A DNA stretch of 64,000 nt. It comes from Exiguobacterium qingdaonense (GTDB lineage Bacteria > Bacillota > Bacilli > Exiguobacteriales > Exiguobacteriaceae). The stretch covers positions 207,511 through 271,510 of the forward strand of contig NZ_JACSKY010000003.1 of the NCBI RefSeq assembly GCF_018617855.1. The letters are read 5' to 3'. The translations under genes were made by a program, and so were the position numbers. Shown in pieces: positions 17,507 through 30,566 of this stretch (position 1 is the stretch's first letter; each line of letters begins with the position of its first letter). The notes under the pieces are model-generated. The model ran no database searches, was not told where the DNA came from, and saw nothing but the letters and a program-made list of their open reading frames with translations.

Positions 17507-18721
17507 ATGCGTACGTATTGGGGGATCTTACTCAGTTGTGTCTTGTTGAGTGGATGTGGTGCCGAGACGTTGAACGCGATTGAATTACGTCCTTTGTCTT
17601 CCTATCGAGTCGAGCAAGATCCTGAGGTCATGTTAACGGAGAAAACGAAGCAACAACTACTTACATACTGCGAACGGCGTTCAGTCGACATTTTGCCAGA
17701 ACGGAGAGCGAAGGTGGCGGAAGTGACGTTCCATCATCCGCTCTACGAAGTACTCGGTTCTAAAAAGGTGAAGTATTTTTCGGCGGGGGATGAACGTTAC
17801 ATCACCTGTGTGAACAGCAATCAACTGCTAGAGCGGACCTTTGCCGTGAAGCCGATTCAAGAATTCGAAGCGCTTGACAAAAACCGCTTCGAAGAGGCAG
17901 AAGTTGTCTCGACAATGGAGTTCGAGCGCGTCGACGACCTTGAACAGATTGCCGATGCGTTCAACTTGAATGATACGCATGAGGAAGTGATGTCCGATTC
18001 GGCTTTCCGATATACGACACCGGATACGGGGGCAATGTATGTGACATTTGAAACGATTCGAAGCGGACGTACGCTTGATCCGATTATCGAACCGAAATTG
18101 TTTCCTTTTGAAAGTGGGAGGAATGAGGGGTATGTCTTTTTGACGAAACGAGCCGATAATCGTCTCGCCCTTCGGATCGGAGGGGAACCGTCACTGAAGC
18201 AACTTGTCCTTCCGAGCATGTATGAAGCTTCTTATATGAGAGTCGATACAAAAGAAGAACAGCTCTCACTAAAGGGAGACCACCGCGAACTCATGAAACG
18301 GATTATCTTATCAGACCGACCGATCGAAGGGGAAGTGGCCGAGCAGACGTCCTTGTCGTTATCGAAAACGTATGGGACCGTCCTTGAGATTTGGGGTCAC
18401 GTCCGTCGTCCCGTCTTAAATAAAATGTCGGCGCGACCGTCTGGAATTGAGACGCGGTTAGCCGTTTTTGAATCGGACCAAGGTACTACCTGGTTGGATG
18501 GACCAAAAACTCAGGAATTGTTTGATGCCTTGTCTCACATTCAACTGCGAGAAAAACCGACTGCAGCCGTTCATGCGGGCGAGTTGCATCTATATGAAGA
18601 ATTGACTGAACAATCGTTCGATGTATGGACTACGAAAACGGAAATGTATGTAGTTGATCAAAAAACTTCTCAACCGTATGTACTCCCGGAAAATGACTAT
18701 TTTCAAGCCCGTCAACCGTAA
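17507..18721 (+). CDS. Predicted lipoprotein, unknown function
   Basis: A 404-aa exported protein. The N-terminus MRTYWGILLSCVLLSGCGAE has a short hydrophobic core and a lipobox LSGC, so Cys17 is probably lipidated and the protein anchored to the outer face of the membrane. The rest is hydrophilic with alternating strands and no recognised domain, cysteine pair or catalytic motif. SD GGAGGG precedes ATG 17507. Its own promoter, leader hairpin and flanking terminators suggest a single-gene unit. It interrupts the glyA-upp adjacency of relatives. Confidence 0.7.
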   Translation: MRTYWGILLSCVLLSGCGAETLNAIELRPLSSYRVEQDPEVMLTEKTKQQLLTYCERRSVDILPERRAKVAEVTFHHPLYEVLGSKKVKYFSAGDERYITCVNSNQLLERTFAVKPIQEFEALDKNRFEEAEVVSTMEFERVDDLEQIADAFNLNDTHEEVMSDSAFRYTTPDTGAMYVTFETIRSGRTLDPIIEPKLFPFESGRNEGYVFLTKRADNRLALRIGGEPSLKQLVLPSMYEASYMRVDTKEEQLSLKGDHRELMKRIILSDRPIEGEVAEQTSLSLSKTYGTVLEIWGHVRRPVLNKMSARPSGIETRLAVFESDQGTTWLDGPKTQELFDALSHIQLREKPTAAVHAGELHLYEELTEQSFDVWTTKTEMYVVDQKTSQPYVLPENDYFQARQP

Positions 18722-18817
18722 TGGCGTCTGACCTTTGAAAAAAAGAAGTTGGCTCTACCCATCTCAACAGAGTTAGGGTACAATGCTCGAGAGAGAATGA
18801 GAGAGGAGTGAAGCAAG

Positions 18818-19447
18818 ATGGGAAAAGTACATGTTTATGACCATCCTTTGATTCAGCACAAAATGACGATTATGCGTAAAGTAGAGACAGGGACGAAGCA
18901 GTTCCGTGAACTCGTCGATGAAGTTTCTTCGCTTATGGCATACGAAATCACGCGCAGCCTACCATTGACAGACGTAGAGATTGAGACGCCGGTCTCTGTC
19001 TCGACCCAAAAGATGATTGCCGGCAAAAAGCTTGGAATCGTCCCGATTTTACGGGCAGGACTTGGAATGGTAGATGGATTCCTCAAAATGATGCCAAACG
19101 TGAAAGTCGGTCATATCGGTCTCTATCGTGATCCAGAAACGCTTGAGCCGCATGAGTATTACTTAAAGCTTCCGACAGACGTCACAGAACGCGATTTTAT
19201 CGTTGTCGATCCGATGCTCGCGACGGGCGGGTCGGCTGCCGATGCAATTGCTGCTTTGAAAAAGCATGGTGCGAAGTCAATTAAATTGGCATGCCTTTGC
19301 GCGGCACCTGAAGGCGTAGAACGTGTACAAGCAGAACATCCGGATGTAGAGATTTATCTCGCTGCACTCGATGAGAAATTAAATAGTCACGGTTATATCG
19401 TTCCTGGACTTGGGGACGCAGGCGACCGTTTATTTGGAACGAAATGA
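18818..19447 (+). CDS. upp: Uracil phosphoribosyltransferase
   Basis: A 209-aa enzyme making UMP from uracil and PRPP in pyrimidine salvage. The PRPP-binding loop [11 protein letters not shown] is near residue 130, the family stretch [13 protein letters not shown] near 74, and the uracil-binding [14 protein letters not shown] at the end. Length is exactly typical (209 aa). SD GAGAGGAGTG lies before ATG 18818. It is followed by a terminator and a long leader before the atp operon, the same gene order as in B. subtilis. Confidence 0.97.
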   Translation: MGKVHVYDHPLIQHKMTIMRKVETGTKQFRELVDEVSSLMAYEITRSLPLTDVEIETPVSVSTQKMIAGKKLGIVPILRAGLGMVDGFLKMMPNVKVGHIGLYRDPETLEPHEYYLKLPTDVTERDFIVVDPMLATGGSAADAIAALKKHGAKSIKLACLCAAPEGVERVQAEHPDVEIYLAALDEKLNSHGYIVPGLGDAGDRLFGTK

Positions 19448-19453
19448 TGGTGA

Positions 19454-19487
19454 GACGAGAAACGCATATGCGATTCTCGTTTTTTTA
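19454..19487 (+). terminator. Terminator after upp
   Basis: ACGAGAA (19454-19460) pairs with TTCTCGT (19473-19479), with CGCAT/ATGCG inside, then seven T. Confidence 0.85.
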
Positions 19488-19760
19488 TTGTGTATGAATC
19501 GAATCCGTTTTTGTCACACAATAGACACAAAATTAGAGAGACATGATACGGATTCAAGTGATTTTTTCCGTGTTACTACATATTTAATAGGAGTTAGACA
19601 TTTTAAGGTGCCAGAAAGATGGATTATACATTCATATATCAATATGAGATTCCTCACAAAAAAATGGGCGAAATCACTCGACATTGTAAAAACATCCTCG
19701 GTATACTGAGACAGGATGTTGAAAACGATTTCAAAATCTGTTTCGTAACTCTTTGTGAAC

Positions 19761-19804
19761 GTAAACGCTTACGGATTGAATTTTCCAAAACGTGGGGGTA
19801 TAAC
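19761..19804 (+). promoter_or_regulatory. Promoter with cre-like palindrome upstream (atp region)
   Basis: TTGAAT at 19776-19781, 17-bp spacer, TATAAC at 19799-19804. Immediately upstream is the 12-bp perfect palindrome GTAAACGCTTAC (19761-19772), whose core matches LacI/CcpA-type operators. A site just upstream of -35 would fit CcpA activation, but this is inference. Confidence 0.5.
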
Positions 19805-19972
19805 TGAACTATTCTTCATCTGATTCCTTTTGTGAAATGTTATAAAGTCAACATTTTTATTTCAACGTTTCTTCACACTTACTTCGAAAAGTGCAGTAAA
19901 CAATTAGTTTATAAAGTGGGTAAAACTATTGATATGACTTGATTTAAAGCGCTTTTATAATTGTGAAATTCA

Positions 19973-20001
19973 TTGACTTCTTATGCCATTTCCATTACTC
20001 T
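19973..20001 (+). promoter_or_regulatory. Second putative promoter before the atp operon
   Basis: TTGACT (19973-19978), 17-bp spacer, TACTCT (19996-20001). The -35 is good and the -10 moderate; it lies about 85 bp before the first atp-operon start codon. Confidence 0.45.
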
Positions 20002-20085
20002 GAACTTGTGTGACTTTTGATGGTCATGCGAGTGTGAATTACTGAAGAATAGAGAAACGCATTGATGTATGAGAGGGGGACAAGG

Positions 20086-20313
20086 ATGGCGAAAAAAGAC
20101 AATCGTTACCTATCCTACGCCTCACTCGCTTCACAAATCTCCACTGCACTCGCTGGACCGATCATCATCGGTTATTTCGTCGGCCAATACGGCGAAAGAC
20201 GTGAATTTTGGGGCACGTTTGGTTGGAATGTGTCGATTATCCTTGGACTTGTATTTGGGATAACGGCGCTAGTTCTCACCCTTCGGAGTTTATTGACAGG
20301 AGAGGACGAATGA
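20086..20313 (+). CDS. AtpZ/AtpI-family protein
   Basis: A 75-aa membrane protein starting MAKKDNRYLSYASLAS at ATG 20086, after GAGAGGGGGA. Two helices are visible: about 17-36 (ISTALAGPIIIGYFVGQ) and about 47-68 (VSIILGLVFGITALVLTL). This matches the small AtpZ-type protein (AtpQ family) that precedes atpI in several Firmicutes and is proposed to help ion supply or Fo assembly. It overlaps atpI by ATGA and is the first gene of the ATP synthase operon. Confidence 0.75.
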   Translation: MAKKDNRYLSYASLASQISTALAGPIIIGYFVGQYGERREFWGTFGWNVSIILGLVFGITALVLTLRSLLTGEDE

Positions 20314-20717
20314 ATACGATTCAAGCAGACAGAAAAGCACAAAAAGAGTTGATGAAGCGTTACACAAAATGGTTTACCGTTTGGTTTGCGATTTTGCTAG
20401 CAGGTGCCTTCATCGTCCCGGTGTATAAAGCCGTATTTCTCGGGTTGTTCATCGGTGGGGTCGGAAGTCTCATCATCCTACATATGCAAAATCGAAGCGT
20501 CATTCGCATGTATGACGTCATCGAGCATGGACGACGACCAAAGTCGCACGGAACCGTTTCAAGAATGGCGGTTGGTGCGTTAGCAGTGATAGTCGGTCTT
20601 TTCTATGAAGATCGAGTATCCGTCATCGCGGTGGTAACTGGTCTAATCGCCGGCCACATTATACAATTTGGCGAGTTTACACTTGCCCAGCTCAGCAGGA
20701 AAAGAGGTGAATATTAA
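20310..20717 (+). CDS. atpI: ATP synthase subunit I
   Basis: A 135-aa membrane protein with four helices (about 22-40, 42-60, 83-98, 102-118), the normal layout of Firmicute AtpI, which assists assembly of the c-ring. The start at ATG 20310 overlaps the previous stop as ATGA; in turn its TAA overlaps the atpB start by one base (TAATG at 20715-20719). Sequence conservation of AtpI is low, so the call rests on position, length and topology. Confidence 0.8.
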   Translation: MNTIQADRKAQKELMKRYTKWFTVWFAILLAGAFIVPVYKAVFLGLFIGGVGSLIILHMQNRSVIRMYDVIEHGRRPKSHGTVSRMAVGALAVIVGLFYEDRVSVIAVVTGLIAGHIIQFGEFTLAQLSRKRGEY

Positions 20718-21454
20718 TGGGTCATGAGTTTCCCACATATTCTCTGAACTTTGGGGACTATACGCTATACGGGAGCTGGACGAACGTCATTACAGTGCTA
20801 GTTGCAGCGTTACTCGTCTTCACATTCGCCATCTGGGGAACAAGACGTTTGGCTATGAAGCCGACTGGCAAGCAAAACTTCATGGAATATTTCGCGGAGT
20901 TTGTTCGTGGAATCATCGCAAGTGCGATGGACTGGAAGACAGGGGGACGCTTTATCGGATTTGGGATGACGTTGATTTTGTTCATTCTTTTCTCAAACTT
21001 GATGGGTCTACCGTTTAACGTCATTTCCGGACACTACCTGTGGTTCAACTCACCGACGGCCGATCCTTACGTAACATTGGCGTTGTCGACACTCGTCGTT
21101 GCAATGTCGCACTATTATGGGGTGAAGCTACACGGATTGAAACACTACTCGACGGATTTCGTGAAACCAGTCTGGTTCTTGCTTCCGATCAAGTTGATCG
21201 AGGAGTTTGCGAACACGTTGACGCTCGGTTTGCGTCTATACGGTAACATCTTTGCCGGTGAAATCATGATTACCATCATCTTGGGACTCGCGATTACAGC
21301 CGAAGGCGCGCTCAACCCGCTCGGTGCAATCTTTGCGGTTCTCCCAATGATTCTATGGCAAGGTTTCTCAATCTTTATCGGGGTTATCCAATCCTACATT
21401 TTCCTGACGCTTGCAATGGTGTACATCGGACATAAAGCTTCGGCCGAACATTGA
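20717..21454 (+). CDS. atpB: ATP synthase Fo subunit a
   Basis: A 245-aa polytopic subunit forming the proton half-channels next to the c-ring. The essential arginine lies in TLTLGLRLYGNIFAGE near residue 172, in the conserved helix. Five to six membrane helices are visible. Length is typical for Bacillales. It is coupled to atpI by a one-base overlap and is followed by a 65-bp gap to atpE. Confidence 0.96.
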   Translation: MGHEFPTYSLNFGDYTLYGSWTNVITVLVAALLVFTFAIWGTRRLAMKPTGKQNFMEYFAEFVRGIIASAMDWKTGGRFIGFGMTLILFILFSNLMGLPFNVISGHYLWFNSPTADPYVTLALSTLVVAMSHYYGVKLHGLKHYSTDFVKPVWFLLPIKLIEEFANTLTLGLRLYGNIFAGEIMITIILGLAITAEGALNPLGAIFAVLPMILWQGFSIFIGVIQSYIFLTLAMVYIGHKASAEH

Positions 21455-21498
21455 TTCGGACATCTCGCCAAAGCGTTACAAACAAATTATTTACTTAA

Positions 21499-21741
<243 letters not shown>

Positions 21742-21812
21742 TTTCGAGTTAACGAGAATAGCGTAAGAGGGAGCATGTCTCCCTCACTTATTTAGTCAAG
21801 AGGAGGGTATGC

Positions 21813-22340
21813 ATGGATACGATGATGATTGCAGCTGGTGCTGGCGGCGAAGGCCTCCGCATTCTGGATATGATCTTTACAATTTTCACATTCCTCGTAC
21901 TCTTGGCCCTGTTGAAGAAATTTGCTTGGGGACCACTCCTTGGAATGATGAGACAGCGTGAAGAGTATGTAGCGAACGAAATTGAACTCGCTGAAAAGAG
22001 CCGCAAAGATGCGGAGAATTATGTTGTTGAACAACGTGACGCTCTCAGTGCGGCACGTACAGAATCAAAAGAAATGCTCGATGCAAGCCGTCGACAAGCA
22101 GAAGCAGAACAAGCACGCTTGGTGGAGCAGGCGCGTTTGGAAGCGGATCAAATTAAAAACGAGGCAGAGAAGGCGATTGAGCGTGAGCGCGACCTTGCGA
22201 AACAATCACTTCAAACCGAAGTCGTCACACAGGCGCTCTCGGCAGCACGCCACGTCCTTCAATCCGACCTTAAAGGTGATGAAGCGAAACAACGTGCCCT
22301 CGTCACAGACTTCCTGTCTAAAGCGAAAGGTGCGAACTGA
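21813..22340 (+). CDS. atpF: ATP synthase Fo subunit b
   Basis: A 175-aa peripheral-stalk subunit. One N-terminal membrane helix about 17-35 (MIFTIFTFLVLLALLKKFA) is followed by a long charged alpha-helix to the end (for example EAEQARLVEQARLEAD), which dimerises and contacts delta. SD GAGGAGGG precedes ATG 21813. It overlaps atpH by one base. Confidence 0.95.
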   Translation: MDTMMIAAGAGGEGLRILDMIFTIFTFLVLLALLKKFAWGPLLGMMRQREEYVANEIELAEKSRKDAENYVVEQRDALSAARTESKEMLDASRRQAEAEQARLVEQARLEADQIKNEAEKAIERERDLAKQSLQTEVVTQALSAARHVLQSDLKGDEAKQRALVTDFLSKAKGAN

Positions 22341-22873
22341 TGAACGCATCATTAGCGAAACGCTACGCCAAAGCACTCTTCGACTTAGCGCGGGAACAAG
22401 GCACGCTCGACCAAGTCGAAGCGGAAGTGCGTCTGCTCGATGAAGTGCTCCACGCGACTCCTGAACTCATGGATCTCTTAACGAATCCGGCGGTCAGTGA
22501 CAGCGAGCTTGCACAGCTTTTAAAAGACAGCTTTGGTGATATGACGGCGATTGTCGTGAACACACTTCTTGTCATGGTCGAAAATGACCGTGCGACGGAA
22601 GTTCGTGCATTGCCACGTTATGTCCGCGAATATATCAACGACTATCGCGGGATTGCAGAGGGTGTTGTCACAAGCGCCTACCCGTTATCGGCAACAGACT
22701 TGAAAGACGTCGAACTCGTCTTCGGTGAGAAGCTCGGGAAGACGCTCCAATTGCAGAACGTCGTCGATGAAGAAGTCATCGGTGGACTGCGTGTCCAAGT
22801 CGGATACACGACGTACGATGATACGATCGAAACGAAATTGACACGCCTCGAGCGTGAATTGTTGAATGCGTAA
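22340..22873 (+). CDS. atpH: ATP synthase F1 subunit delta
   Basis: A 177-aa soluble subunit linking the peripheral stalk to the top of the alpha/beta ring. It begins NASLAKRYAKALFDLA, the typical OSCP/delta N-terminus, and contains the C-terminal motif VDEEVIGGLRVQVGYTTYDDTIETKL. The start overlaps atpF by one base. Length is normal. Confidence 0.95.
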   Translation: MNASLAKRYAKALFDLAREQGTLDQVEAEVRLLDEVLHATPELMDLLTNPAVSDSELAQLLKDSFGDMTAIVVNTLLVMVENDRATEVRALPRYVREYINDYRGIAEGVVTSAYPLSATDLKDVELVFGEKLGKTLQLQNVVDEEVIGGLRVQVGYTTYDDTIETKLTRLERELLNA

Positions 22874-24400
<1,527 letters not shown>

Positions 24401-24430
24401 TCCGGTGACGAGCGTCTATTAAGGTGGTGA

Positions 24431-25294
<864 letters not shown>

Positions 25295-25316
25295 GCGCAC
25301 GCCCTCTAGATTGTAG

Positions 25317-26747
<1,431 letters not shown>

Positions 26748-26775
26748 GACCTACGCGGAAGGGGGAAACTAGACG

Positions 26776-27186
26776 ATGAATACTGTTCACGTCAACGTCG
26801 TCACCCCGGATGGTGCAGCCTTTGAAGGGGACGCACGAATGGTCATCGCCAAATCGGTCACTGGTGAGCTCGGTATTTTACCGAAGCACATCCCGATGGT
26901 GACACCGCTCGACGTCTCAGTCCTCAAACTGCGCCACGAAGATGGTGGACGCACGCTGATCGCAATCAGCGGCGGTTTCATGGAAGTTCGTCCCGACACG
27001 GTGACGATCTTAGCTGAAACAGCCGAAATGGCGGATAAGATCGATTATGACCGCGCTTCTGCGGCGAAAGTTCGGGCTGAGCGTCGTCTGCAAGACACGA
27101 AACTCTCAGAACTCGAATTCCGTCGTGCGGAACTCGCGCTCAAAAAAGCGATCAACCGCTTGAGCATTCGCGATATGAAAGAATAA
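26776..27186 (+). CDS. atpC: ATP synthase F1 subunit epsilon
   Basis: A 136-aa subunit: N-terminal beta-sandwich about 1-85 ([34 protein letters not shown]) and C-terminal helical hairpin about 88-136 that can inhibit ATP hydrolysis. It is the last gene of the operon and is followed by a strong terminator 5 bp after the stop. Confidence 0.96.
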   Translation: MNTVHVNVVTPDGAAFEGDARMVIAKSVTGELGILPKHIPMVTPLDVSVLKLRHEDGGRTLIAISGGFMEVRPDTVTILAETAEMADKIDYDRASAAKVRAERRLQDTKLSELEFRRAELALKKAINRLSIRDMKE

Positions 27187-27191
27187 ACAGG

Positions 27192-27222
27192 ACTCTCACA
27201 CGAAAGTGTGGGAGTTTTTTTC
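27192..27222 (+). terminator. Terminator of the ATP synthase operon
   Basis: ACTCTCACAC (27192-27201) pairs with GTGTGGGAGT (27206-27215) around a GAAA tetraloop, then seven T. Confidence 0.92.
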
Positions 27223-27273
27223 TGATTTCTGGAAAAATGGGTCTTTAGTCATAACACTAAATCATAGGACTAG

Positions 27274-27301
27274 TAGAATCTATATGGAAAAAGACCGATA
27301 A
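27274..27301 (+). promoter_or_regulatory. SigD-like promoter candidate upstream of the EAL-HDOD gene
   Basis: TAGA (27274-27277), 16-bp spacer, ACCGATAA (27294-27301). Compared with the B. subtilis sigma-D pattern TAAA / GCCGATAT this matches 3 of 4 and 6 of 8 bases. No good sigma-A pair was seen in the same stretch. Confidence 0.35.
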
Positions 27302-27335
27302 TATAAGTGGGAACTACCGTAAAGGAGACTAAAGA

Positions 27336-28526
27336 ATGAAAGTTTACGTTGCGCGACAACCGATTTTTGACCAAAAATTACGCGTTTGCGGCTACGAGTT
27401 GTTGTATCGCCGCAGCGAAAATAATTTCTTTGAGAATGTCGATGATTCGTTAGCGACGGCTGACGTAATCCATAACGCTTATCTCGTCTTTAATTTTCGA
27501 GAACTGACAGAAGGGACACGTGCATTCATCAACTTCCCTCAAACGTTGATTGAAGGAGAGGTGCCATCGTTATTGCCCCGTCAATCTCTCGTCGTCGAAG
27601 TGCTCGAGCACGTCGAGCCGACCGAGAAAGTGTTACAGTCTCTCCGCTCGTTGAGACGTCAAGGTTATACGATTGCACTTGATGACTTTGTATTTGAAGA
27701 AAAATATCGTGCCTTGATTGGACTGGCCGACATCATTAAAATCGATTATCAAGCGACGCCTGTGGAGCAACAACAGAGGCTGATTAATGCGCTTGGGCAT
27801 CGGGTCGAGTTTTTAGCTGAAAAAATCGAAACACCGGCAGAATATGAGACGGCAAAGCGATTAGGATATAAAATGTTTCAAGGGTATTTCTTCAGCCGTC
27901 CGATCGTAGTTCACGGGGCAGAGGTGCATCCGTTGCGTCATACGCTCATCGAGGTGTTAAAAGAACTCGATCGTCCTGAACCTAGTTTTCGGCGCATTTC
28001 GGCGCAAATCGAACGGAGTGTCGACTTATCCTACAAGATGCTTCGCTCCGTCAATACGGTGTATCAAAAAGGGCGTCACATCATCCAATCGATTGAACAA
28101 GCCGTCGCACGAATCGGATTAGATGAATTGAAACGATGGTCGTATTTGATGCTTCTCCGGGAGATGCAAACGTCTGAATCAAAAGAACTGATCAAGCAGA
28201 GTGTCATTCGCGGGAAGATGATGGAACTCGTCGCAGAGGATACGTTAGAGGATGTGTCACCGTTTGACGCGTTCATTACCGGAATCTTCTCTTCACTTGA
28301 CGTCATCTTAGATGAGACGATGCAAATATTGATCGCAGAGCTCCCAGTCGCGCCTCCTGTTAAGGCCGCATTACTTGGTGAACAGAACAGTCTGCGGATG
28401 TTACTAGAGAACGTGATCGCCTACGAACGGTTGACGATTCCGCTCGATAACACAGAATCGGATTGGTCTCAATATTACGTAGAAGCGATTCGTTGGTCTC
28501 ACAGCCTTGACGAATCAAGTGAATAA
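27336..28526 (+). CDS. EAL-HDOD domain signalling protein (YuxH-like)
   Basis: A 396-aa cytoplasmic protein. Residues 1-200 form an EAL domain starting VARQPIFDQKLRVCGYELLYR; residues about 205-385 form an HDOD domain. The EAL part is degenerate: the signature is YELL, and the loop that is normally DDFGTG reads DDFVFEEKY, while the Lys (IKIDY), late Glu (EKIETPAEY) and QGYFFSRP are kept. This is the usual state of EAL-HDOD proteins, which generally act as c-di-GMP-linked regulators rather than phosphodiesterases. SD AAAGGAGA precedes ATG 27336. It is monocistronic between two terminators. Confidence 0.88.
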   Translation: MKVYVARQPIFDQKLRVCGYELLYRRSENNFFENVDDSLATADVIHNAYLVFNFRELTEGTRAFINFPQTLIEGEVPSLLPRQSLVVEVLEHVEPTEKVLQSLRSLRRQGYTIALDDFVFEEKYRALIGLADIIKIDYQATPVEQQQRLINALGHRVEFLAEKIETPAEYETAKRLGYKMFQGYFFSRPIVVHGAEVHPLRHTLIEVLKELDRPEPSFRRISAQIERSVDLSYKMLRSVNTVYQKGRHIIQSIEQAVARIGLDELKRWSYLMLLREMQTSESKELIKQSVIRGKMMELVAEDTLEDVSPFDAFITGIFSSLDVILDETMQILIAELPVAPPVKAALLGEQNSLRMLLENVIAYERLTIPLDNTESDWSQYYVEAIRWSHSLDESSE

Positions 28527-28542
28527 TGTTTGAAATATGTGA

Positions 28543-28591
28543 GGGGCGTCAATTAATGTAGTAAGGCCTTACTGCAGATGACGTCCCTTTT
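28543..28591 (+). terminator. Terminator after the EAL-HDOD gene
   Basis: GGGGCGTCA (28543-28551) pairs with TGACGTCCC (28579-28587, one G-U); the loop contains a second stem TAGTAAGG/CCTTACTG; four T follow. Confidence 0.75.
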
Positions 28592-28726
28592 GGTGTGCTT
28601 ATAGAGAAAGTGAGTTGATCGAATGGTTCAAACCGCTCGAAACTTGAGACACTGAGTCTTTTTTTCTCTAACACGACATGATATGATTGAAAATGGTACG
28701 AATTTTAGAAAAGAGGGGAATCGTTA

Positions 28727-28945
28727 ATGGTCAATACCGTATTTTCGCTAGCGATTTATGTCATAGCGATTTACGTCGCTTGGTGGGCGCTTTTACCCGT
28801 CAAATGGGACAAGTTGCTTAATCAAGTGAGAAGTCCGCAAGCAGCAGTCTTGCGTGTGCTCGTAGCGGTCGTTTTCGGTTCGCTAATCGCCCAGTTCTTT
28901 TTGGAGTATATCCGATTGGCGCAGGCGCTCGCACCTATGCAGTAG
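28727..28945 (+). CDS. ywzB: DUF1146 membrane protein (YwzB-like)
   Basis: A 72-aa protein with two membrane helices, about 5-25 (VFSLAIYVIAIYVAWWALL) and about 43-64 (VLRVLVAVVFGSLIAQFFLEY), separated by the conserved segment PVKWDKLLNQVRSPQA. This is the DUF1146 family found between the atp operon and murA in Bacillales; function unknown. SD AAGAGGGG precedes ATG 28727. Confidence 0.85.
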   Translation: MVNTVFSLAIYVIAIYVAWWALLPVKWDKLLNQVRSPQAAVLRVLVAVVFGSLIAQFFLEYIRLAQALAPMQ

Positions 28946-29033
28946 TCGCAGAATATTTAACAAACTGTAATCCTGCTGTAACGACTCCTATATGAATATC
29001 ATGTAGGATAAATTCGTCTGACATGATGCCTGT

Positions 29034-29076
29034 TTCATTCCATACGCATTTATTTATTTTCATTTTTTGGAATGAA
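29034..29076 (+). repeat. Inverted repeat in the murA upstream region
   Basis: TTCATTCCA (29034-29042) and TGGAATGAA (29068-29076) form a perfect 9-bp inverted repeat separated by 25 T-rich bases, inside the 238-bp gap before murA. It could fold as a long-loop hairpin or act as a protein site; no T run follows at the base. A smaller near-palindrome TCCTATATGA/TCATGTAGGA lies nearby at about 28986-29008. Confidence 0.4.
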
Positions 29077-29183
29077 CGTCATCACGTTTTGCAAACCATT
29101 CTAATAATCGACATCATCACATCCGGAAGCGGATATCGACGCACTATATAAAAAAACAATGAAGTTGGAGGACAAAGAGAGAT

Positions 29184-30485
29184 ATGAAGGATTTGATTGT
29201 AGTCCGTGGAGGACGTAAATTGTCAGGTACTGTACGCGTTGAGGGAGCAAAGAACGCCGTACTCAAAACATTGGTTGCCACTCTGTTAGCTAGCGAAGGA
29301 AAGTCAATCTTGCAAAATGTACCGCGTCTTGCGGACGTATACACGATTAATAAAGTACTTCGTCACCTCGGTGCAGAGGTGTCGTTCAATGAAGAAAAGA
29401 ATGAAGTAACTGTCGATGCGTCGGGCGATATCAAAGATGAAGCACCGCTTGAATATGTGCGCAAGATGCGTGCTTCGATCCTCGTCATGGGACCTCTACT
29501 TTCTCGCCTCGGTCACGCTCGCGTAGCGATGCCGGGCGGATGTTCAATCGGCTCACGCCCGATTGACCTCCACTTAAAAGGGTTCGAAGCGATGGGCGCG
29601 AAGACGGTCATCGGTAACGGATTCGTGGAAGCTTCGGTAGAAGGGCGTCTCCAAGGCGCGAAAATCTACTTGGACTTCCCATCTGTCGGTGCGACAGAGA
29701 ACATTATGATGGCTGCTGTGCTTGCAGAAGGCACGACGGTCATCGAGAACGTCGCAAAAGAGCCTGAAATCGTAGACCTTGCGAACTTCTTGAACGGAAT
29801 GGGCGCACACGTCCGCGGCGCAGGGACAGAAACAATCCGCATCGAAGGTGTCGAAACACTTCGTGGCGCAGAACATTCGATTATTCCAGATCGCATCGAA
29901 GCGGGTACGTTCCTCGTCGCTGGGGCGATCACGGGAAGTGACATCGAAGTCATCGGTGCAGAGCGCGAGCACCTTCGTCCATTGATCTCAAAAATGGAAG
30001 AGATGGGTGTCCATTTTGAAGATACGGCAGAAGGAATGCGCGTCACAGCTCCAGACGAGTTGAAGCCGGTTGATGTGAAGACGATGCCGCACCCAGGGTT
30101 CCCGACAGACATGCAGTCTCAAATGATGGCACTTGTCCTAAAAGCCGGTGGCACATCTGTCATCACAGAGACGGTATTTGAGAATCGCTTCATGCACGTG
30201 GAAGAATTCCGCCGCATGAACGCGGACATTAAAATTGAAGGACGTTCTGCCATCGTCAAAGGCGGCGTAGGCCTTCAAGGAGCGGAAGTCGTCGCAACGG
30301 ACCTCCGTGCCGGTGCAGCACTTATTCTGGCGGGTCTCATCGCTGAAGAAGAGACACGCGTCGGTGATTTATACCATATCGACCGTGGATACGTTGACTT
30401 CCACAAGAAACTTCAAGCACTCGGTGCCGACATCGAGCGCACGGAAGGAACTGTCGAAACGTCTGAAACATTGGTTCAGAACTAA
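29184..30485 (+). CDS. murA: UDP-N-acetylglucosamine 1-carboxyvinyltransferase (canonical MurA)
   Basis: A 433-aa enzyme for the first committed step of peptidoglycan synthesis. All key features are intact: K23-N24 in GAKNAVLKT, the active-site Cys120 in [15 protein letters not shown] (the fosfomycin target), [20 protein letters not shown] with the catalytic Asp, and the DLRAGAALI and DRGYVD arginines. SD TTGGAGGA precedes ATG 29184. Position before mbl matches B. subtilis murAA. It contrasts with the altered paralogue at 305-1561. Confidence 0.97.
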   Translation: MKDLIVVRGGRKLSGTVRVEGAKNAVLKTLVATLLASEGKSILQNVPRLADVYTINKVLRHLGAEVSFNEEKNEVTVDASGDIKDEAPLEYVRKMRASILVMGPLLSRLGHARVAMPGGCSIGSRPIDLHLKGFEAMGAKTVIGNGFVEASVEGRLQGAKIYLDFPSVGATENIMMAAVLAEGTTVIENVAKEPEIVDLANFLNGMGAHVRGAGTETIRIEGVETLRGAEHSIIPDRIEAGTFLVAGAITGSDIEVIGAEREHLRPLISKMEEMGVHFEDTAEGMRVTAPDELKPVDVKTMPHPGFPTDMQSQMMALVLKAGGTSVITETVFENRFMHVEEFRRMNADIKIEGRSAIVKGGVGLQGAEVVATDLRAGAALILAGLIAEEETRVGDLYHIDRGYVDFHKKLQALGADIERTEGTVETSETLVQN

Positions 30486-30500
30486 GAAACGAGCACGAAT

Positions 30501-30534
30501 GAGAGGGCGAGGAGAGACTCTTCTCGCTCTTTTC
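30501..30534 (+). terminator. Probable terminator between murA and mbl
   Basis: GCGAGGAG and CTTCTCGC pair (one G-U) with flanking GAG/CTC, then TCTTTTC. The T tract is imperfect, so partial read-through into mbl is likely. Confidence 0.55.
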
Positions 30535-30566
30535 AATGAAGAAACGAACGGAGGAACCTACACATC

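Larger units (their letters stand above)
19488..20085 (+). other. 598-bp AT-rich leader region before the ATP synthase operon
   Basis: No credible gene: short reading frames have no SD and an AT-biased composition. It holds two good promoter-like pairs (given separately), a cre-like palindrome GTAAACGCTTAC, and a second palindrome AAAGCGCTTT near 19947-19956 which differs from the CcpA cre consensus at two positions and overlaps a TATAAT (19956-19961). The first promoter would give a leader of about 270 nt. Whether an RNA regulator lies inside cannot be told from sequence alone. Confidence 0.55.

Noticed and set aside
19619..19807. A 62-codon reading frame between upp and the atp operon
   Set aside because: No SD, composition as in the AT-rich leader, and it overlaps a good promoter with a palindromic operator.
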